A stretch of DNA of 64,000 nucleotides from assembly GCF_001971725.1 (NCBI RefSeq), contig NZ_CP019388.1, forward strand, positions 1,922,001 to 1,986,000. Direction: 5' to 3'. Position 1 is the stretch's first letter; every line of letters begins with the position of its first letter. The stretch is from Winogradskyella sp. J14-2 (GTDB taxonomy: Bacteria; Bacteroidota; Bacteroidia; Flavobacteriales; Flavobacteriaceae). Below the pieces are notes generated by a model. The model saw nothing but the letters and a program-made list of their open reading frames with translations. It was not told the origin of the DNA and did not search any database. This document shows positions 1 to 11,100 of the stretch, piece after piece. The position numbers and the translations under genes were made by a program.

Positions 1-2418
1 AAAGACTATTACAACTACTTACGCAGGGTTAAAGACATTAATGTTGACCCAAAACATGTTATTCTAACCTATTTTAATCCGGATATTTATTTTCAGGTTG
101 GTGTAAAATCTAACTTAAGTTTTCAATTTGTTAAGGAAAGTAACTTGCCAAAATTACAATCTTCTTTTAGCCAAGGTGCCACCGAAAATGGATCTATAGC
201 TTTTTTAGGACCAGAAACGGGAAATGTCTTTTCCTATGGACCAAACCTAAATACCTTAGAGTTTGACGGAAGTAATTATATATATGACAACAACGGCAGA
301 CTGGTTATGCTAGGCAACGGAAATGGCATTAGCTCTAAGCAGTACAACAATAGCGTTTTAAACACAGCTGTTAATAGATTTACCAATGTGTATTTTGATG
401 TTGATACCAATAACTGGACAACCGGAATTGACTTTAGTCATAAAAACACTGATGATATTTTTGGTAGAGCACAAAGTATCAATAACGATCTCGCACTCAA
501 CTTTAAAACGCTTAATGATAATAGTGAGAAACTAAACTGGAAATCTTTTGTTAAGTATAGTGACTGGAAAAACAACCAACCTAATATAAATGGATTTAGA
601 AACAACCTCCTTTTAAACGCTTGGGTAACACCTGTGTCTTTTGACAATAGTCAGGGCAGCATTCTACCAGACAATACACAGCGCAGTTTTAGCCCAACCA
701 ACTATAACAATCCTGAATGGTTATTTAACAATAAAAACTATGATGCCAACACCTTATTTGTAGCCAACCTAGAAAACGATATAACTATTGGTGATGACTT
801 TTCAATAGGAAGTCAACTTAGCTATAAAACAGCAGAAAACGAGCAAAACTTTGGTTTGTTTACCCATACTGTTGGGTTTGAAAACGGTTATCTCAGTAAC
901 AAAACTATAAAAAACAATAGCTTCAATGCTATGTTAGACTTACACTATGAAAAATACTTGGGAGATTTTACCATAGATGTACGTTCTGTTACTAGATTTA
1001 AAAATGAGCTATTAGATTATACATTCAAAGAATCTGAAGGATTTGATGCATTTACCTTTTCAAATCCAAACAATGCAAGTGTAATTTCTAATCGTATTAA
1101 TAGAAATGTGCTAAGACCACATCAATCTATCGCTCTAGAGTATAAGAGACACTCTAAAATTGTATTTAGTAATACCGCGTATATCTCTTCCATTCAGAAA
1201 AACAAATTGATTTTACCTTCATCTTTTATAAAAGTTGATTTAGCAGATATTTTAGACATCTATGATTTTAGCGATTTCTCCCTCAGCACAACAAGTGCTT
1301 TTGATATTAATGAAATGCCTCTTTTTTACAACAATCAGAGTCATAACAGTCTGCAATTATTACCTTCAGAAAGTCTTAGCTACACTAGTAATATAGATTT
1401 ATTTATTAACGAAGGCATAGATTTAGAAGAACGACACGATTATTCTTTTAATCTCGATTTAGGTTTTTATTTGTGGGATGTATATTGGGATTTCACTGCA
1501 AGCTATTTTGGTTCAAAAACCAAAGGAAGTGTATTTCCTGTTTTGGAAGGCAATCAATTTCAACTTCAAAATATTGCAGATATTACCAATAAAGGTTTAG
1601 AGCTACAATTGGATGTTTCTGAAAGGTTTGGCTCTGTGCGTTGGAATAGCAGACTAAGCTTCATGACCAACCAAAATAAGGTTACCAAACTATATAATAA
1701 TGAAGAGCGTGTGCCAATTGCAGGTTTTCAGAATGTATCTAAAAATTTAATCGTTGGTCAACCGGCTGGTGTTATTGTAGGAACTGCTTTTGAAAGAGAC
1801 ACTCAAAACAACATTATAATAGACAGCAATGGCTACCCAATTGTAGACACAGAACAACAAATTATTGGCAATCCTATACCAGATTTTACTCTTGGTTTTT
1901 CTAATCAATTTACCTGGAAGAAATTAAAATTCAATTTCACGTTAGACTACCAAAAAGGCGGAGACACTTGGAATGGCACTCAAAATGTACTCAACTATTT
2001 TGGCACATCGCAACAATCTGCAGATCAAAGGAACATTACAAATTATATTTTTAATGGTGTAAATGCACAAGGCAATACAAACACAATTCCTGTAGATTTT
2101 TATAATCCTGAAGATGGTATTGAAAACAACCGATTTGTTCGCTATGGCTTCAGTGGTGTTGCAGAAGAAGCCATTGAAGATGCTGGCTATCTTAACCTAA
2201 GAACCTTTGAACTTTCTTATGATTTTTCTAAAAACAATCATGATTTTTTCAGACAAGTTGAAATAGGGCTTTACGCTCATAACCTCATCACATTTACAAA
2301 ATACAGCGGAGCATCTCCTTATTCATCACTTTTTGATACCAATTCTGGACATAATCTTAACTTTTTCAATACTCCTTTAATGAGTGAAGTTGGGCTAAAA
2401 GTCATCTTAAAAATATAA
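1..2418 (+). CDS. SusC/RagA-type TonB-linked outer membrane receptor, 5' truncated
   Basis: The frame is open from base 1, so the start lies outside the window; 805 residues are visible. They look like the beta-barrel of a SusC/RagA receptor: alternating aromatic/polar strands, the LNTAVNR segment typical of the early barrel, NxGLELQLD and GNPIPDFTLGFSNQFTWK late-barrel motifs, and an aromatic-rich C-terminus ending in VGLKVILKI. Such proteins import large oligomers (glycans or peptides) with a SusD lipoprotein, energised by TonB. The plug and carboxypeptidase-like domains would lie upstream. No SusD follows; instead the alpha-2-macroglobulin-like gene starts 5 bases after the stop, suggesting co-translation. 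The substrate cannot be told. Confidence 0.85.
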   Translation, partial: KDYYNYLRRVKDINVDPKHVILTYFNPDIYFQVGVKSNLSFQFVKESNLPKLQSSFSQGATENGSIAFLGPETGNVFSYGPNLNTLEFDGSNYIYDNNGRLVMLGNGNGISSKQYNNSVLNTAVNRFTNVYFDVDTNNWTTGIDFSHKNTDDIFGRAQSINNDLALNFKTLNDNSEKLNWKSFVKYSDWKNNQPNINGFRNNLLLNAWVTPVSFDNSQGSILPDNTQRSFSPTNYNNPEWLFNNKNYDANTLFVANLENDITIGDDFSIGSQLSYKTAENEQNFGLFTHTVGFENGYLSNKTIKNNSFNAMLDLHYEKYLGDFTIDVRSVTRFKNELLDYTFKESEGFDAFTFSNPNNASVISNRINRNVLRPHQSIALEYKRHSKIVFSNTAYISSIQKNKLILPSSFIKVDLADILDIYDFSDFSLSTTSAFDINEMPLFYNNQSHNSLQLLPSESLSYTSNIDLFINEGIDLEERHDYSFNLDLGFYLWDVYWDFTASYFGSKTKGSVFPVLEGNQFQLQNIADITNKGLELQLDVSERFGSVRWNSRLSFMTNQNKVTKLYNNEERVPIAGFQNVSKNLIVGQPAGVIVGTAFERDTQNNIIIDSNGYPIVDTEQQIIGNPIPDFTLGFSNQFTWKKLKFNFTLDYQKGGDTWNGTQNVLNYFGTSQQSADQRNITNYIFNGVNAQGNTNTIPVDFYNPEDGIENNRFVRYGFSGVAEEAIEDAGYLNLRTFELSYDFSKNNHDFFRQVEIGLYAHNLITFTKYSGASPYSSLFDTNSGHNLNFFNTPLMSEVGLKVILKI

Positions 2419-2423
2419 ATATT

Positions 2424-5400
2424 ATGAAAAAACGTATACAGAACACTAAACTTTTGATGATTGCCGGACTTTGCTTCTTCACGTTGCTGTCTTATAAAGC
2501 TTTTGAAGCATTTAATAATCCATTAGAGAAGATATACACACAAACCGACAGACCGTTCTATTTTCCTGGAGAAACCATTTGGTTTAAATCTTACATCGTC
2601 GATACAGACAATACTATTACGACCATCAGTGACGTGATGCATGCGGAATTAATTTCGCCTAAAGGTGCTGTTGTTACTTCCTTAAACCTTAATGTAAAAC
2701 AAGGATATGCTTACGGAAATTTTGATATAAGCTCGGATTGGGTTGGTGGCATTTATACTTTAAAATGCTACACCAATTGGATGCGTAATTATGGTGAAGA
2801 TTCATTTTTTACCAAAAAAATCACTATACAAAAAGTGGTAAAACCTAAACTGTTACTTAATTTAAAATTCGAAAAAGAAGGCTACGGAAAATCCTCTGAG
2901 GTTATCGCAAATCTCGAAGTTAAGGATTTAAAAAATCAACCTTTATCACACACGGAAGTTACGTATAAAGTGAGTGTAAAAGGCACAGACATTATAAATG
3001 ATGTTGTGGTTACTGATAAAGACGGTAAAGCCAAACCTAGCTTTACATTGCCAGAAGACTTGGAGTCTGTTGATGTGGTTTTAAACGCTTTGGTATATCA
3101 CAAAGGCACCACAGAATCTATCTCAAGAGCTGTTCCTGTGGTTTTAAACACTATTGACCTTCAGTTTTTGCCAGAAAGCGGCAAAATTGTAGCTGGCACT
3201 TTAAACAAAGTTGCCTTTAAAGCTCTTAATGAATTTGGAAAACCAGTAGATCTCAAAGGAGATATTGTTAATGCAAAAGGAGAAACCATTTCAACTTTTG
3301 AAAGTTTTCATGATGGCATGGGAAGCTTCAATTTTAACCCAAACAAAGACGAGGTGTATTATGCTAAGATCACAGAACCTTTCCGTTCTGAGGAATTAAT
3401 TCAGCTACCAAAAGTGTACGAAAACGGTGTTCGGTTTTCTGTTACAACCGACAGTCTATCAACCAATTTAGATATTTTTTCAACCTACAGTACACCTTTA
3501 TTTCTTGAGGTTTCAAATGCAAGTACATTGCTCTTAAAAAAGGAAATTGGTCTCAAAAAAAATATAGGTTTAAACACTTCAGAATATCCTATGGGTATTA
3601 CCAAATTCAGTCTAAAAAATGAATATGGCAGTACGTTTGCAGAGCGTTTGGTGTTTCTAAATCCTCACAAAAAACTTCATGTAGACCTCAGCCTAGATAA
3701 AGAACAATACAATACCAGAGAGAAAGTAAAACTTACTATAAAAACATATGATGAGAAGCAGAATCCTGTTCCTGCAAACTTATCATTAGCTGTTGCAGAT
3801 AATAAATTACTGTCCTTTGCGGATGATAAGCAAGACCATATTTTATCTTACGTATTGATGTCTTCTGAATTGAAAGGTAAAATTCATAAGCCAGATTTTT
3901 TCATGAATCCAAAAGAGCCAAAATCTAAAAAAGCAATAGATTATGTAATGCTAACGCATGGTTGGCGAGACTATATTAATGCTCCTACAGTTACTAAGGA
4001 GAATGCACAATATCTACCAGAACAAAGTGCCATACAAACTGGTGTGGTACTCAATAAAAAAGGAAAACCAACACAAGCACATTTGCTGCTTTTTGATAGT
4101 AAGGGAAATAAAGTTTTGGTTTTTGATACCGAAGAAGATGGTTCGTTTGCTTTTAAATTCAACAATAATTATCATTTGACTTTATTAGCCTATAATGACA
4201 ATGGAGAACATGTTACTATTAAAGAAACAACCTTAAAAAAAGGAAACTATTACAGCCAAACACCAACTAAAACCATAGAAAACAAAGAGAATATTAAATC
4301 TTTTATTAAAAATGAAAAACCGCTACAAAAGGCTATTAAACAAAAGGCACAAATCTCTGTCGGTCTAGAAGAAAATAAAAATGGCTTGGACGAAGTTGTC
4401 GTTGTGGGTTACAGTATTACACGTAAAAAAAGCTTTGCAGGTGCTGCATCAATTGTGTCTTCAGAAGAGATTGCATCAAATGGTAATTCTGTATTAAATG
4501 CTTTGGCTGGTGAGGTTGCTGGTGTAAACGTAATTAATCGTAGTGGACAACCAGGAAGCGCGCCAACGGTTAGAATCAGAGGTTTTGGAAGTGTATCGGG
4601 TAATAATCAGCCTCTTATTGTGGTAGATGGTGTGCCTTACGATAGTTCGGCCTTGGGTGACATCAATCCGCAGCTAGTAAATAATGTGGTTATTCTAAAA
4701 GATGCTGCTGCAACTAGCATATATGGTTGTAGAGGTTCTAATGGTGTAATTCTTATAAATACAAAACACGGAAAATATCCAAATAGTAGTGGCGCAATAA
4801 AACGATTAAATAACAGAGATTATAAAAATTACGCTGTAAAGCAATTTTACCACTATAACCAAAACTACACAAACACTCCAAGAAGTTTCTACATGCCAAT
4901 TTATGAAGGAAAAAATCTACCAGAAGAGCGTACCGATTTTAGACAAACCATATACTGGAATCCTGTTGTACAAACTAATGCTGATGGTGTTGCCAAAATT
5001 GAATTTTATAACTCTGATGCCGTAACGTCGTTTAAAATTTCTGCTGAAGGCATTGGTTATAATGGCCTTGTAGGCAAAGCTGACAAATTATACGCTACCA
5101 AGAAATTATTGAACATAGACATTAAAACACCTAATTACATGGTGCTAAATGACACGATTTCATTACCAATTACCATTACAAATGAAACTGAAAAAGCCAT
5201 GGAAACTAATTTAAAGTTTCTATTACCTGAACATTTAAAGTTGGTATCGTCTATTGACGAAAAACTAAACGTGGAAGCTAAAAACGCTGTCACCAAAACC
5301 ATAGAAGTTATACCTATTGAAAAGGGTAGAGACTTAAACATTTCCATTCTGGCAGAATCTGAAGATTATAAGGATATCATAAAGAAAAAGGTAACCATTT

Positions 5401-6998
5401 TAAGCCCTTATTTCCCAACTTCTTTATCACTGTCTGGTTCAGAATCTCAACTGTTTGACTTTGAAATTAACCATGCTGTTAAAAATAGTATTACCACAGA
5501 GTTTAATATTTACACAGACATTGTAGGTGATGTTATGGATGGTATTGAGTCATTAATCCGTCAGCCTTATGGATGTTTTGAGCAAACATCATCTTCAACA
5601 TATCCTAATATTATGGTCTTAAAATACCTTAAGGAAGCTGGCAAAAGCAATCCTGAAATTGAAGCTAAAGCCCTAGATTTTATAAAACAAGGCTACAAAA
5701 GACTTATTGGTTTTGAAACTTCTAAAGGTGGTTTTGAATGGTTTGGTCATACTCCTCCTCACGAAACCTTAACCGCTTATGGTATTTTGGAGTTTACCGA
5801 AATGAAAGAAGTATATGATGGTGTAAGCGACAAAATGATTTCCAGAACTGTAGATTGGCTTTTAAGCCGAAAAGACGGTAAAGGTGGTTTCAAAAAAAGT
5901 AAAAAAGGCTATGATAGTTTTGCTAGTTCTCCAACAGATGTTGCCAACGCCTACATTGTCTATGCATTAAGCGAATCTGGTGTCAATGCAGATTATATGC
6001 TAGAATATAACACAGCCTATTTAGATGCTGTAAAGATTAATGACACTTATAAAATGGCATTACTAGCTATGACAAGTCATAACCTCAATAAAGAAGAGAA
6101 CTTTAAAACACTTTTAACCAAAATAAAAACAAATATTGAGGAGTATGGTTTTGAAAAAATACCTGTAGAAAATACAATTACCAGATCTTACGGCAACTCA
6201 AAACAGATAGAAACCGTAGCGCTTACAACATTGGCTTTAATGGATGAAAAAAACGAAAATACTATGCTTGTAACAGAAGGTGTAGATTATCTGATTAAGC
6301 AACGTAAAAACAACCGTTTTGGCTCTACACAAGCAACTGCTATGGCTCTTAAAGCTCTGATTAATTACACAAAAAGTCAAAAGCAAAAAATACTTGAGGA
6401 AAACGATGATATCACGTTAGTAATTAATGGTAAATCGATAACTAAAAAACTAGAACTTTCAGACGACGGAAAAATTACCATTAACGGTTTTGAGAACTAT
6501 CTAAAACAAGGAGAACAGACTATTGCAGTTAAGTTCAACAACACAAAGGCAACATTTCCTTATACTTTGAATGTGAATTGGGATAGCACGTTACCAGATA
6601 GCTCAAAGGCTTGTCCTTTACAACTCGAAACAACAATTACTGGACAAAACCACATGGTTGGCGATAATGTAAGTTTTAATATCTCTGTTGCAAACACCAA
6701 TGCAGAACCCTTGGGTATGGTCACCACAATTGTTGGTATACCATCTGGAACAACAGCTCAACCTTGGCAACTAAAAAAGATTTTAGAAGAAAATAAGGTG
6801 GCTTTTTATGAGGTTTTTGATAATTATCTGGTGTTTTACTGGCGAGAATTTAAAGCTTCAGAAACCAAAAATATTAGATTAGATTTAAAAGCTGATATTG
6901 CTGGCCATTACCAAGCACCTGCTAGTACTGTTTATCTGTATTATGGAGATGAAAACAAAAATTGGATCTCAGGAAATACAGTTGAGATTAAAGATTAG
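2424..6998 (+). CDS. Alpha-2-macroglobulin-like protein with internal SusC-type TonB plug domain
   Basis: A 1524-residue exported protein. An N-terminal hydrophobic segment (about 8-30) is followed by an MG1-type domain (YTQTDRPFYFPGETIWFKSY), further MG domains to about 640, then a complete TonB-receptor plug at about 655-785 (DEVVVVGYS, LAGEVAGV, VRIRGFGS, PLIVVDGVPYD, KDAAATSIYGCRGSNGVI). An A2M-type segment (YWNPVVQTNADG), a helical thioester domain with PYGCFEQ (Cys1051, the CxEQ thioester motif) and a receptor-binding-like C-terminus follow. Bacterial A2M proteins trap proteases through a thioester bond. The plug sits roughly where the bait region lies, which is unusual. It probably acts in the periplasm or on the outer membrane with the receptor encoded just upstream. 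The domain reading is firm; the joint function is inference. Confidence 0.85.
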   Translation: MKKRIQNTKLLMIAGLCFFTLLSYKAFEAFNNPLEKIYTQTDRPFYFPGETIWFKSYIVDTDNTITTISDVMHAELISPKGAVVTSLNLNVKQGYAYGNFDISSDWVGGIYTLKCYTNWMRNYGEDSFFTKKITIQKVVKPKLLLNLKFEKEGYGKSSEVIANLEVKDLKNQPLSHTEVTYKVSVKGTDIINDVVVTDKDGKAKPSFTLPEDLESVDVVLNALVYHKGTTESISRAVPVVLNTIDLQFLPESGKIVAGTLNKVAFKALNEFGKPVDLKGDIVNAKGETISTFESFHDGMGSFNFNPNKDEVYYAKITEPFRSEELIQLPKVYENGVRFSVTTDSLSTNLDIFSTYSTPLFLEVSNASTLLLKKEIGLKKNIGLNTSEYPMGITKFSLKNEYGSTFAERLVFLNPHKKLHVDLSLDKEQYNTREKVKLTIKTYDEKQNPVPANLSLAVADNKLLSFADDKQDHILSYVLMSSELKGKIHKPDFFMNPKEPKSKKAIDYVMLTHGWRDYINAPTVTKENAQYLPEQSAIQTGVVLNKKGKPTQAHLLLFDSKGNKVLVFDTEEDGSFAFKFNNNYHLTLLAYNDNGEHVTIKETTLKKGNYYSQTPTKTIENKENIKSFIKNEKPLQKAIKQKAQISVGLEENKNGLDEVVVVGYSITRKKSFAGAASIVSSEEIASNGNSVLNALAGEVAGVNVINRSGQPGSAPTVRIRGFGSVSGNNQPLIVVDGVPYDSSALGDINPQLVNNVVILKDAAATSIYGCRGSNGVILINTKHGKYPNSSGAIKRLNNRDYKNYAVKQFYHYNQNYTNTPRSFYMPIYEGKNLPEERTDFRQTIYWNPVVQTNADGVAKIEFYNSDAVTSFKISAEGIGYNGLVGKADKLYATKKLLNIDIKTPNYMVLNDTISLPITITNETEKAMETNLKFLLPEHLKLVSSIDEKLNVEAKNAVTKTIEVIPIEKGRDLNISILAESEDYKDIIKKKVTILSPYFPTSLSLSGSESQLFDFEINHAVKNSITTEFNIYTDIVGDVMDGIESLIRQPYGCFEQTSSSTYPNIMVLKYLKEAGKSNPEIEAKALDFIKQGYKRLIGFETSKGGFEWFGHTPPHETLTAYGILEFTEMKEVYDGVSDKMISRTVDWLLSRKDGKGGFKKSKKGYDSFASSPTDVANAYIVYALSESGVNADYMLEYNTAYLDAVKINDTYKMALLAMTSHNLNKEENFKTLLTKIKTNIEEYGFEKIPVENTITRSYGNSKQIETVALTTLALMDEKNENTMLVTEGVDYLIKQRKNNRFGSTQATAMALKALINYTKSQKQKILEENDDITLVINGKSITKKLELSDDGKITINGFENYLKQGEQTIAVKFNNTKATFPYTLNVNWDSTLPDSSKACPLQLETTITGQNHMVGDNVSFNISVANTNAEPLGMVTTIVGIPSGTTAQPWQLKKILEENKVAFYEVFDNYLVFYWREFKASETKNIRLDLKADIAGHYQAPASTVYLYYGDENKNWISGNTVEIKD

Positions 6999-7022
6999 TA
7001 ATTTCTCATATATTTTAATGTT

Positions 7023-7055
7023 AAAAAACCTCATCAGAAATGGTGAGGTTTTTTT
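7023..7055 (+). terminator. Rho-independent terminator after the A2M-like gene
   Basis: A perfect 11-bp stem (aaaaaacctca / tgaggtttttt) with a 10-base loop ends in a T run, 25 bases after the A2M-like stop codon. Confidence 0.85.
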
Positions 7056-7212
7056 GATTTATAATCTGTTGAAACCCTTATCAAATCAAATAAGATTATA
7101 ATTTACAAATCACTGTCCTTTTTTATTATCTGTACTCACTTTAAATTGCAAAAACAATGTCAAAGCAAACTATAGTTGCCTAATTTAATTTGACTTAAAA
7201 AACAAATAAATA

Positions 7213-7389
7213 ATGGAAGTATATTTAATATTAGCAGGAAAAGTTTTACTTGTAGAAAGATTAGGGATAAGTAAAATAATTCAAATTGTACTATTAAGAA
7301 TTCTTTATCCAAAAGCTACCTTGAAAGATCTTGAAAGTTTTATTAAAAACACTAAAACAAAACTTAATTTTCCAAAATTATGGAAGTAG
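7213..7389 (+). CDS. Possible small protein of 58 residues, unrecognised
   Basis: The 417-base gap between the A2M-like gene and rsmI holds the terminator at its start and one small open frame: ATG at 7213, 58 codons, stop at 7387. It begins MEVYLILAGKVLLVERLG, has a hydrophobic/amphipathic first half and a lysine-rich second half. No family is recognised and no clear TAnnTTTG box lies close upstream (TTAATTTG, one mismatch, is near 7184). It could be a real small gene or chance. Confidence 0.3.
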   Translation: MEVYLILAGKVLLVERLGISKIIQIVLLRILYPKATLKDLESFIKNTKTKLNFPKLWK

Positions 7390-7415
7390 TTCATCTTACT
7401 TGTCATTAAGATGTA

Positions 7416-8084
7416 TTACTTCTTCCCACCAACCACAATAACAATCTCGCCTTTTGGTGGTTTGTTGGTGTAATGTTCTAAAACTTCCTTTGCTGTTCCT
7501 CTTACAGTCTCTTCATAAAGTTTGGTAAGCTCTCTCGATACGGAAACTAGTCTGTCTTCACCAAAGTACTCACAAAAATGTCCTAAGGTCTTTACTAACT
7601 TATGTGGACTTTCGTAAAAAATCATAGTTCGATTTTCTTCTGCTAAAAGTAACAATCGGGTTTGGCGACCTTTCTTTACTGGTAAAAAACCTTCAAACAC
7701 AAACTTATCGTTTGGTAATCCACTATTTACCAAGGCAGGCACAAAAGCTGTCGCTCCTGGTAAACATTCTACTTCAATATTATTTTCTACACAAGCTCTA
7801 ACAAGCAAAAATCCAGGATCGGAAATGGCTGGCGTACCAGCATCACTAATCACAGCAATTGTAAGTCCGGACTTTAACTTTTCAATGAGATTATTTACCG
7901 TTTTATGCTCGTTATGCATGTGGTGACTTTGCATATGTGTGGAAATTTCAAAATGTTTTAAAAGCTTTCCAGATGTTCTAGTGTCTTCGGCAAGTATAAT
8001 ATCTGCTTCTTTTAAAACGTCAATGGCCCTAAAAGTGATATCCTTTAAATTTCCAATTGGTGTTGGAACTAGGTATAGTTTCAT
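7416..8084 (-). CDS. rsmI: 16S rRNA (cytidine(1402)-2'-O)-methyltransferase RsmI
   Basis: RsmI uses S-adenosylmethionine to 2'-O-methylate C1402 of 16S rRNA in the decoding centre. The 222-residue protein begins MKLYLVPTPIGNLKDITFRA, the family signature, followed by AEDTRTSGKLLKHF, the glycine-rich ISDAGTPAISDPG loop and the LPGATAFVPALVNSGLP segment of the tetrapyrrole methylase fold. It is somewhat shorter than enterobacterial RsmI, which has a C-terminal extension. It is a single gene, divergent from the DUF11 gene; a minus-strand TAAATTTG box at 8104-8111 predicts a leader of about 15 bases. Confidence 0.95.
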   Translation of the reverse strand: MKLYLVPTPIGNLKDITFRAIDVLKEADIILAEDTRTSGKLLKHFEISTHMQSHHMHNEHKTVNNLIEKLKSGLTIAVISDAGTPAISDPGFLLVRACVENNIEVECLPGATAFVPALVNSGLPNDKFVFEGFLPVKKGRQTRLLLLAEENRTMIFYESPHKLVKTLGHFCEYFGEDRLVSVSRELTKLYEETVRGTAKEVLEHYTNKPPKGEIVIVVGGKK

Positions 8085-8103
8085 GTGTTATAAATCTTAA
8101 TCT

Positions 8104-8111
8104 CAAATTTA
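8104..8111 (-). promoter_or_regulatory. Bacteroidota -7 box for rsmI
   Basis: The minus strand reads TAAATTTG, an exact match to TAnnTTTG, 20 bases upstream of the rsmI start. No convincing -33 TTG was fixed. Confidence 0.5.
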
Positions 8112-8175
8112 CAATCTTTTGAATATCTTAACGCAACCATTTGTAAGAAACTACATCTAAATAGAAAACCAACCT

Positions 8176-11100
8176 GTGAAGAAATCACTTTGTCTTTTAT
8201 TATTCCTTTTATGTAATGCCTCTTTTTTATTTACCCAAACCACAGATTTATCTATAAACATTGAGGCTCAAAATCTTGATGGCACTCCTATTTCGCAAGT
8301 AGATATATATGAAGATTTTCAATATTTAATCACGCTGTCTAATTCTGGTAATACTGTTAGTAACGCAAGTATTTCCATAGATTTTGATGATGAGATTACT
8401 ATAATTTCAACAAGTTCTCAAAATAATATTAACGGAGCGTCCGATGTTTCAGGTATTGTAATTACAACAAATGTTTTGACAGCTACTGTGGCTAATATGC
8501 CCAACAACTCTAGTGTAGAACTCTTGGTTTTAGTCTCTGCGCCAACCAACTTAGGTGGTATTGCAGTTAATGGAACAATAAGTCCACCAACAGGTACCAC
8601 TGATACAAACACTAGCAATAACCAATCTATTATTTCTATTGACGTGTTGGACATTATTATTGACTTTGAGGTGACTCATAGCCAAATTTCACCTACTCCA
8701 GGAACACCTGTTAGTGCTTGGGGAGACCAGGTTACTTATCAATTTACTATTACCAATAATAGTGAGATAGACTTTCCGGTGGACATTATTAGAGGTCGAT
8801 TAATTTTAACATCAATGGTTGGTAACGGTCAGCCATTTGCACAGTTCATTTCTTTGGAATGCATTGATAGCACTAACGGAACTATGTGTCCTGATCTAAC
8901 AGGTCTTACTACGGCTTCTACAACTGTAAACTCATCAAATAGCGTTACGGCTCCAACATTATTTAATTTTAATGATGGTGCTGAAATTACTTCAGGAGGA
9001 AGCATCACTTTTGAAATGGTTTATCGCTATACCAATTTTTCATGCTCGCCAAACCCGATGCCTATTATGGTTGATAGCTTTATTGAAATAGATTTAAGTC
9101 ATACTAATGTCTCACCAAACCAATCCAACTTTGTAGAAACTATTCTTCCAAACGCAGACCAATGCCCAACAACAGATGTTTGTATTGAAACCGAAATTAT
9201 TGATCCCACAGACACTACAGATATAGACTATAATGAAGCCATTACTTTAGTTACAACAGTATGTAATAATGGTCCTTCTGAGGCTCCATTGTTTTTCTTT
9301 ATTCAAAATTTATCCGCAAATGTCGATTGGGACATCATTTCTGTTAGTTGTACAGCAACTACCGGACTTGTTGCTTGTGAAGATTTTACAATTTCAGATA
9401 ATGGTCAATTATGGGTTACGAGTGAATTTGTACTGCAACCTAATACTACAATAACTATTGAGACTGTAGTGATTTTTCTTGAACCTCCATGCAACCCGTT
9501 TCCAAATCAGGTGGACGCCACAATAAAAAGTCAGATAGTACTCCTACCTACTCAAACTATAGATATAAATCCTGATAATAATTTTTACTATAACTATCTA
9601 ACACTTCCTACTGAGGAACCTTGCGATGAAGAGGATATTTCTGATATTGAAGTTACAAAAACTCAAATCTTTCCTGAATTACCTATTGGGAGTACGCAAA
9701 CAAATACTGCAGAATGGGGAGAAATAACCTACGAGGTTACTGTAACTAATGATGGTGATACGGATGAGCCCATACAAGTGCAAGATCACATGCCTGTTCC
9801 ATTGGGTGATGACGTACCTATCACCGGAACTTTAGTGAGTGTCGAGTGTTCAGGAACAACCGGTACTGCCTCTTGTTTTACTATTGCAAATGCTAACATA
9901 GGTGTTAGTTTTGATGGTGTTACTGAAGACGGTAGTTTTGACACTTTTTGGGAAATTTTGCCCGAGGATAATTGGATACTTCCAGCTAATAGTTCAGTGT
10001 CGTTTACCGTTACCGTAGATTGGCAGCCAGAATGTTCTACATTACCTATGATTGCTACAAATTACGTGCGAGTAAATTATGTAATCAATGTTCCTGAGAC
10101 TAATCTAGGCAATAACACTGCCTTTGTACAAACATACTTTGCGCCTTGTATAGATTTAGTAGTACAAACGTATCCTGAATTTGCCCAAGTAGATACTGAA
10201 GAAGCTTTTGATTGGATTGTAGATATTAGCAATAGTGTAACAAGCTCTAGCGCTATTGATGTACAATTTGAAAATATCTTAGATAATGCTTTTACTATTT
10301 TAGGTACACCAAACTGTAGCGTTACATCTGGTAGTGCTACTTGTATTTCTACATTCAACATTAGTGGCAATTCTATAACGGGTATTATTCCCACAATGGA
10401 AGCAGGTTCTACGGTTAGAGTCACTATTCCTGTTGCTGCTCCAAGTTTTGGTGGTGGGTTTAACAATATTGCCGAAGCTTTTCCGAGTGCAGCAGATAAT
10501 GAAGAGTTAACTCCCGAAACCAACATTTCAGTAAATAGTGTTCAGGTGATTTCGCCAATATTAGAAAAAATGTTTGTGCCAAATACAATTTTAGAAGGAG
10601 GCGAAAGCGAATTAATTTTTACGGTTTATAACATCGCAACCAATCCAACTCAAAACGGTATAGCATTTACGGATAATTTACCAGCAGGCGTAACCTTATC
10701 TTCATCTCCGGTTTGGGTAGAGGCTAATGGTTGTACAGCTACATTTACTGGAGCTACTGGCGACACTTTTGTTGGAATTACGGATTTAGCCTTTCCGAAC
10801 GGAGTTGAGAGCTGTACATTTTCAGTAATGGTAACATCAGACATTGCTGGTGCGTATCTTAATGACTTTCATAACATAAGTGACACCAATAACCTAGATG
10901 CATCACAAGTAAGTGCTACTTTAAATGTTATTGTAGATACTTCTAATGTTGATATTGAAATTTTAAAATCTGTTGAGCCAACAGAAGCTATTGTTGGCCA
11001 GGAAGTAACATTTAACATCACTGCAACAAATGTGGGTACAACTCAAGCGTCTGCCGTTGAAGTTTTAGACGCACTTCCAATTGGGTATGAGTACATTTCT

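Noticed and set aside
438-647. Antisense open frame within the receptor gene
   Set aside because: Lies wholly inside a clear coding region in another frame, with no recognisable family; the same holds for the many other short frames that sit inside real genes.
10077-10526. 149-codon antisense frame within the DUF11 gene
   Set aside because: Composition mirrors the Thr/Asn-rich sense repeats; no promoter or family support.
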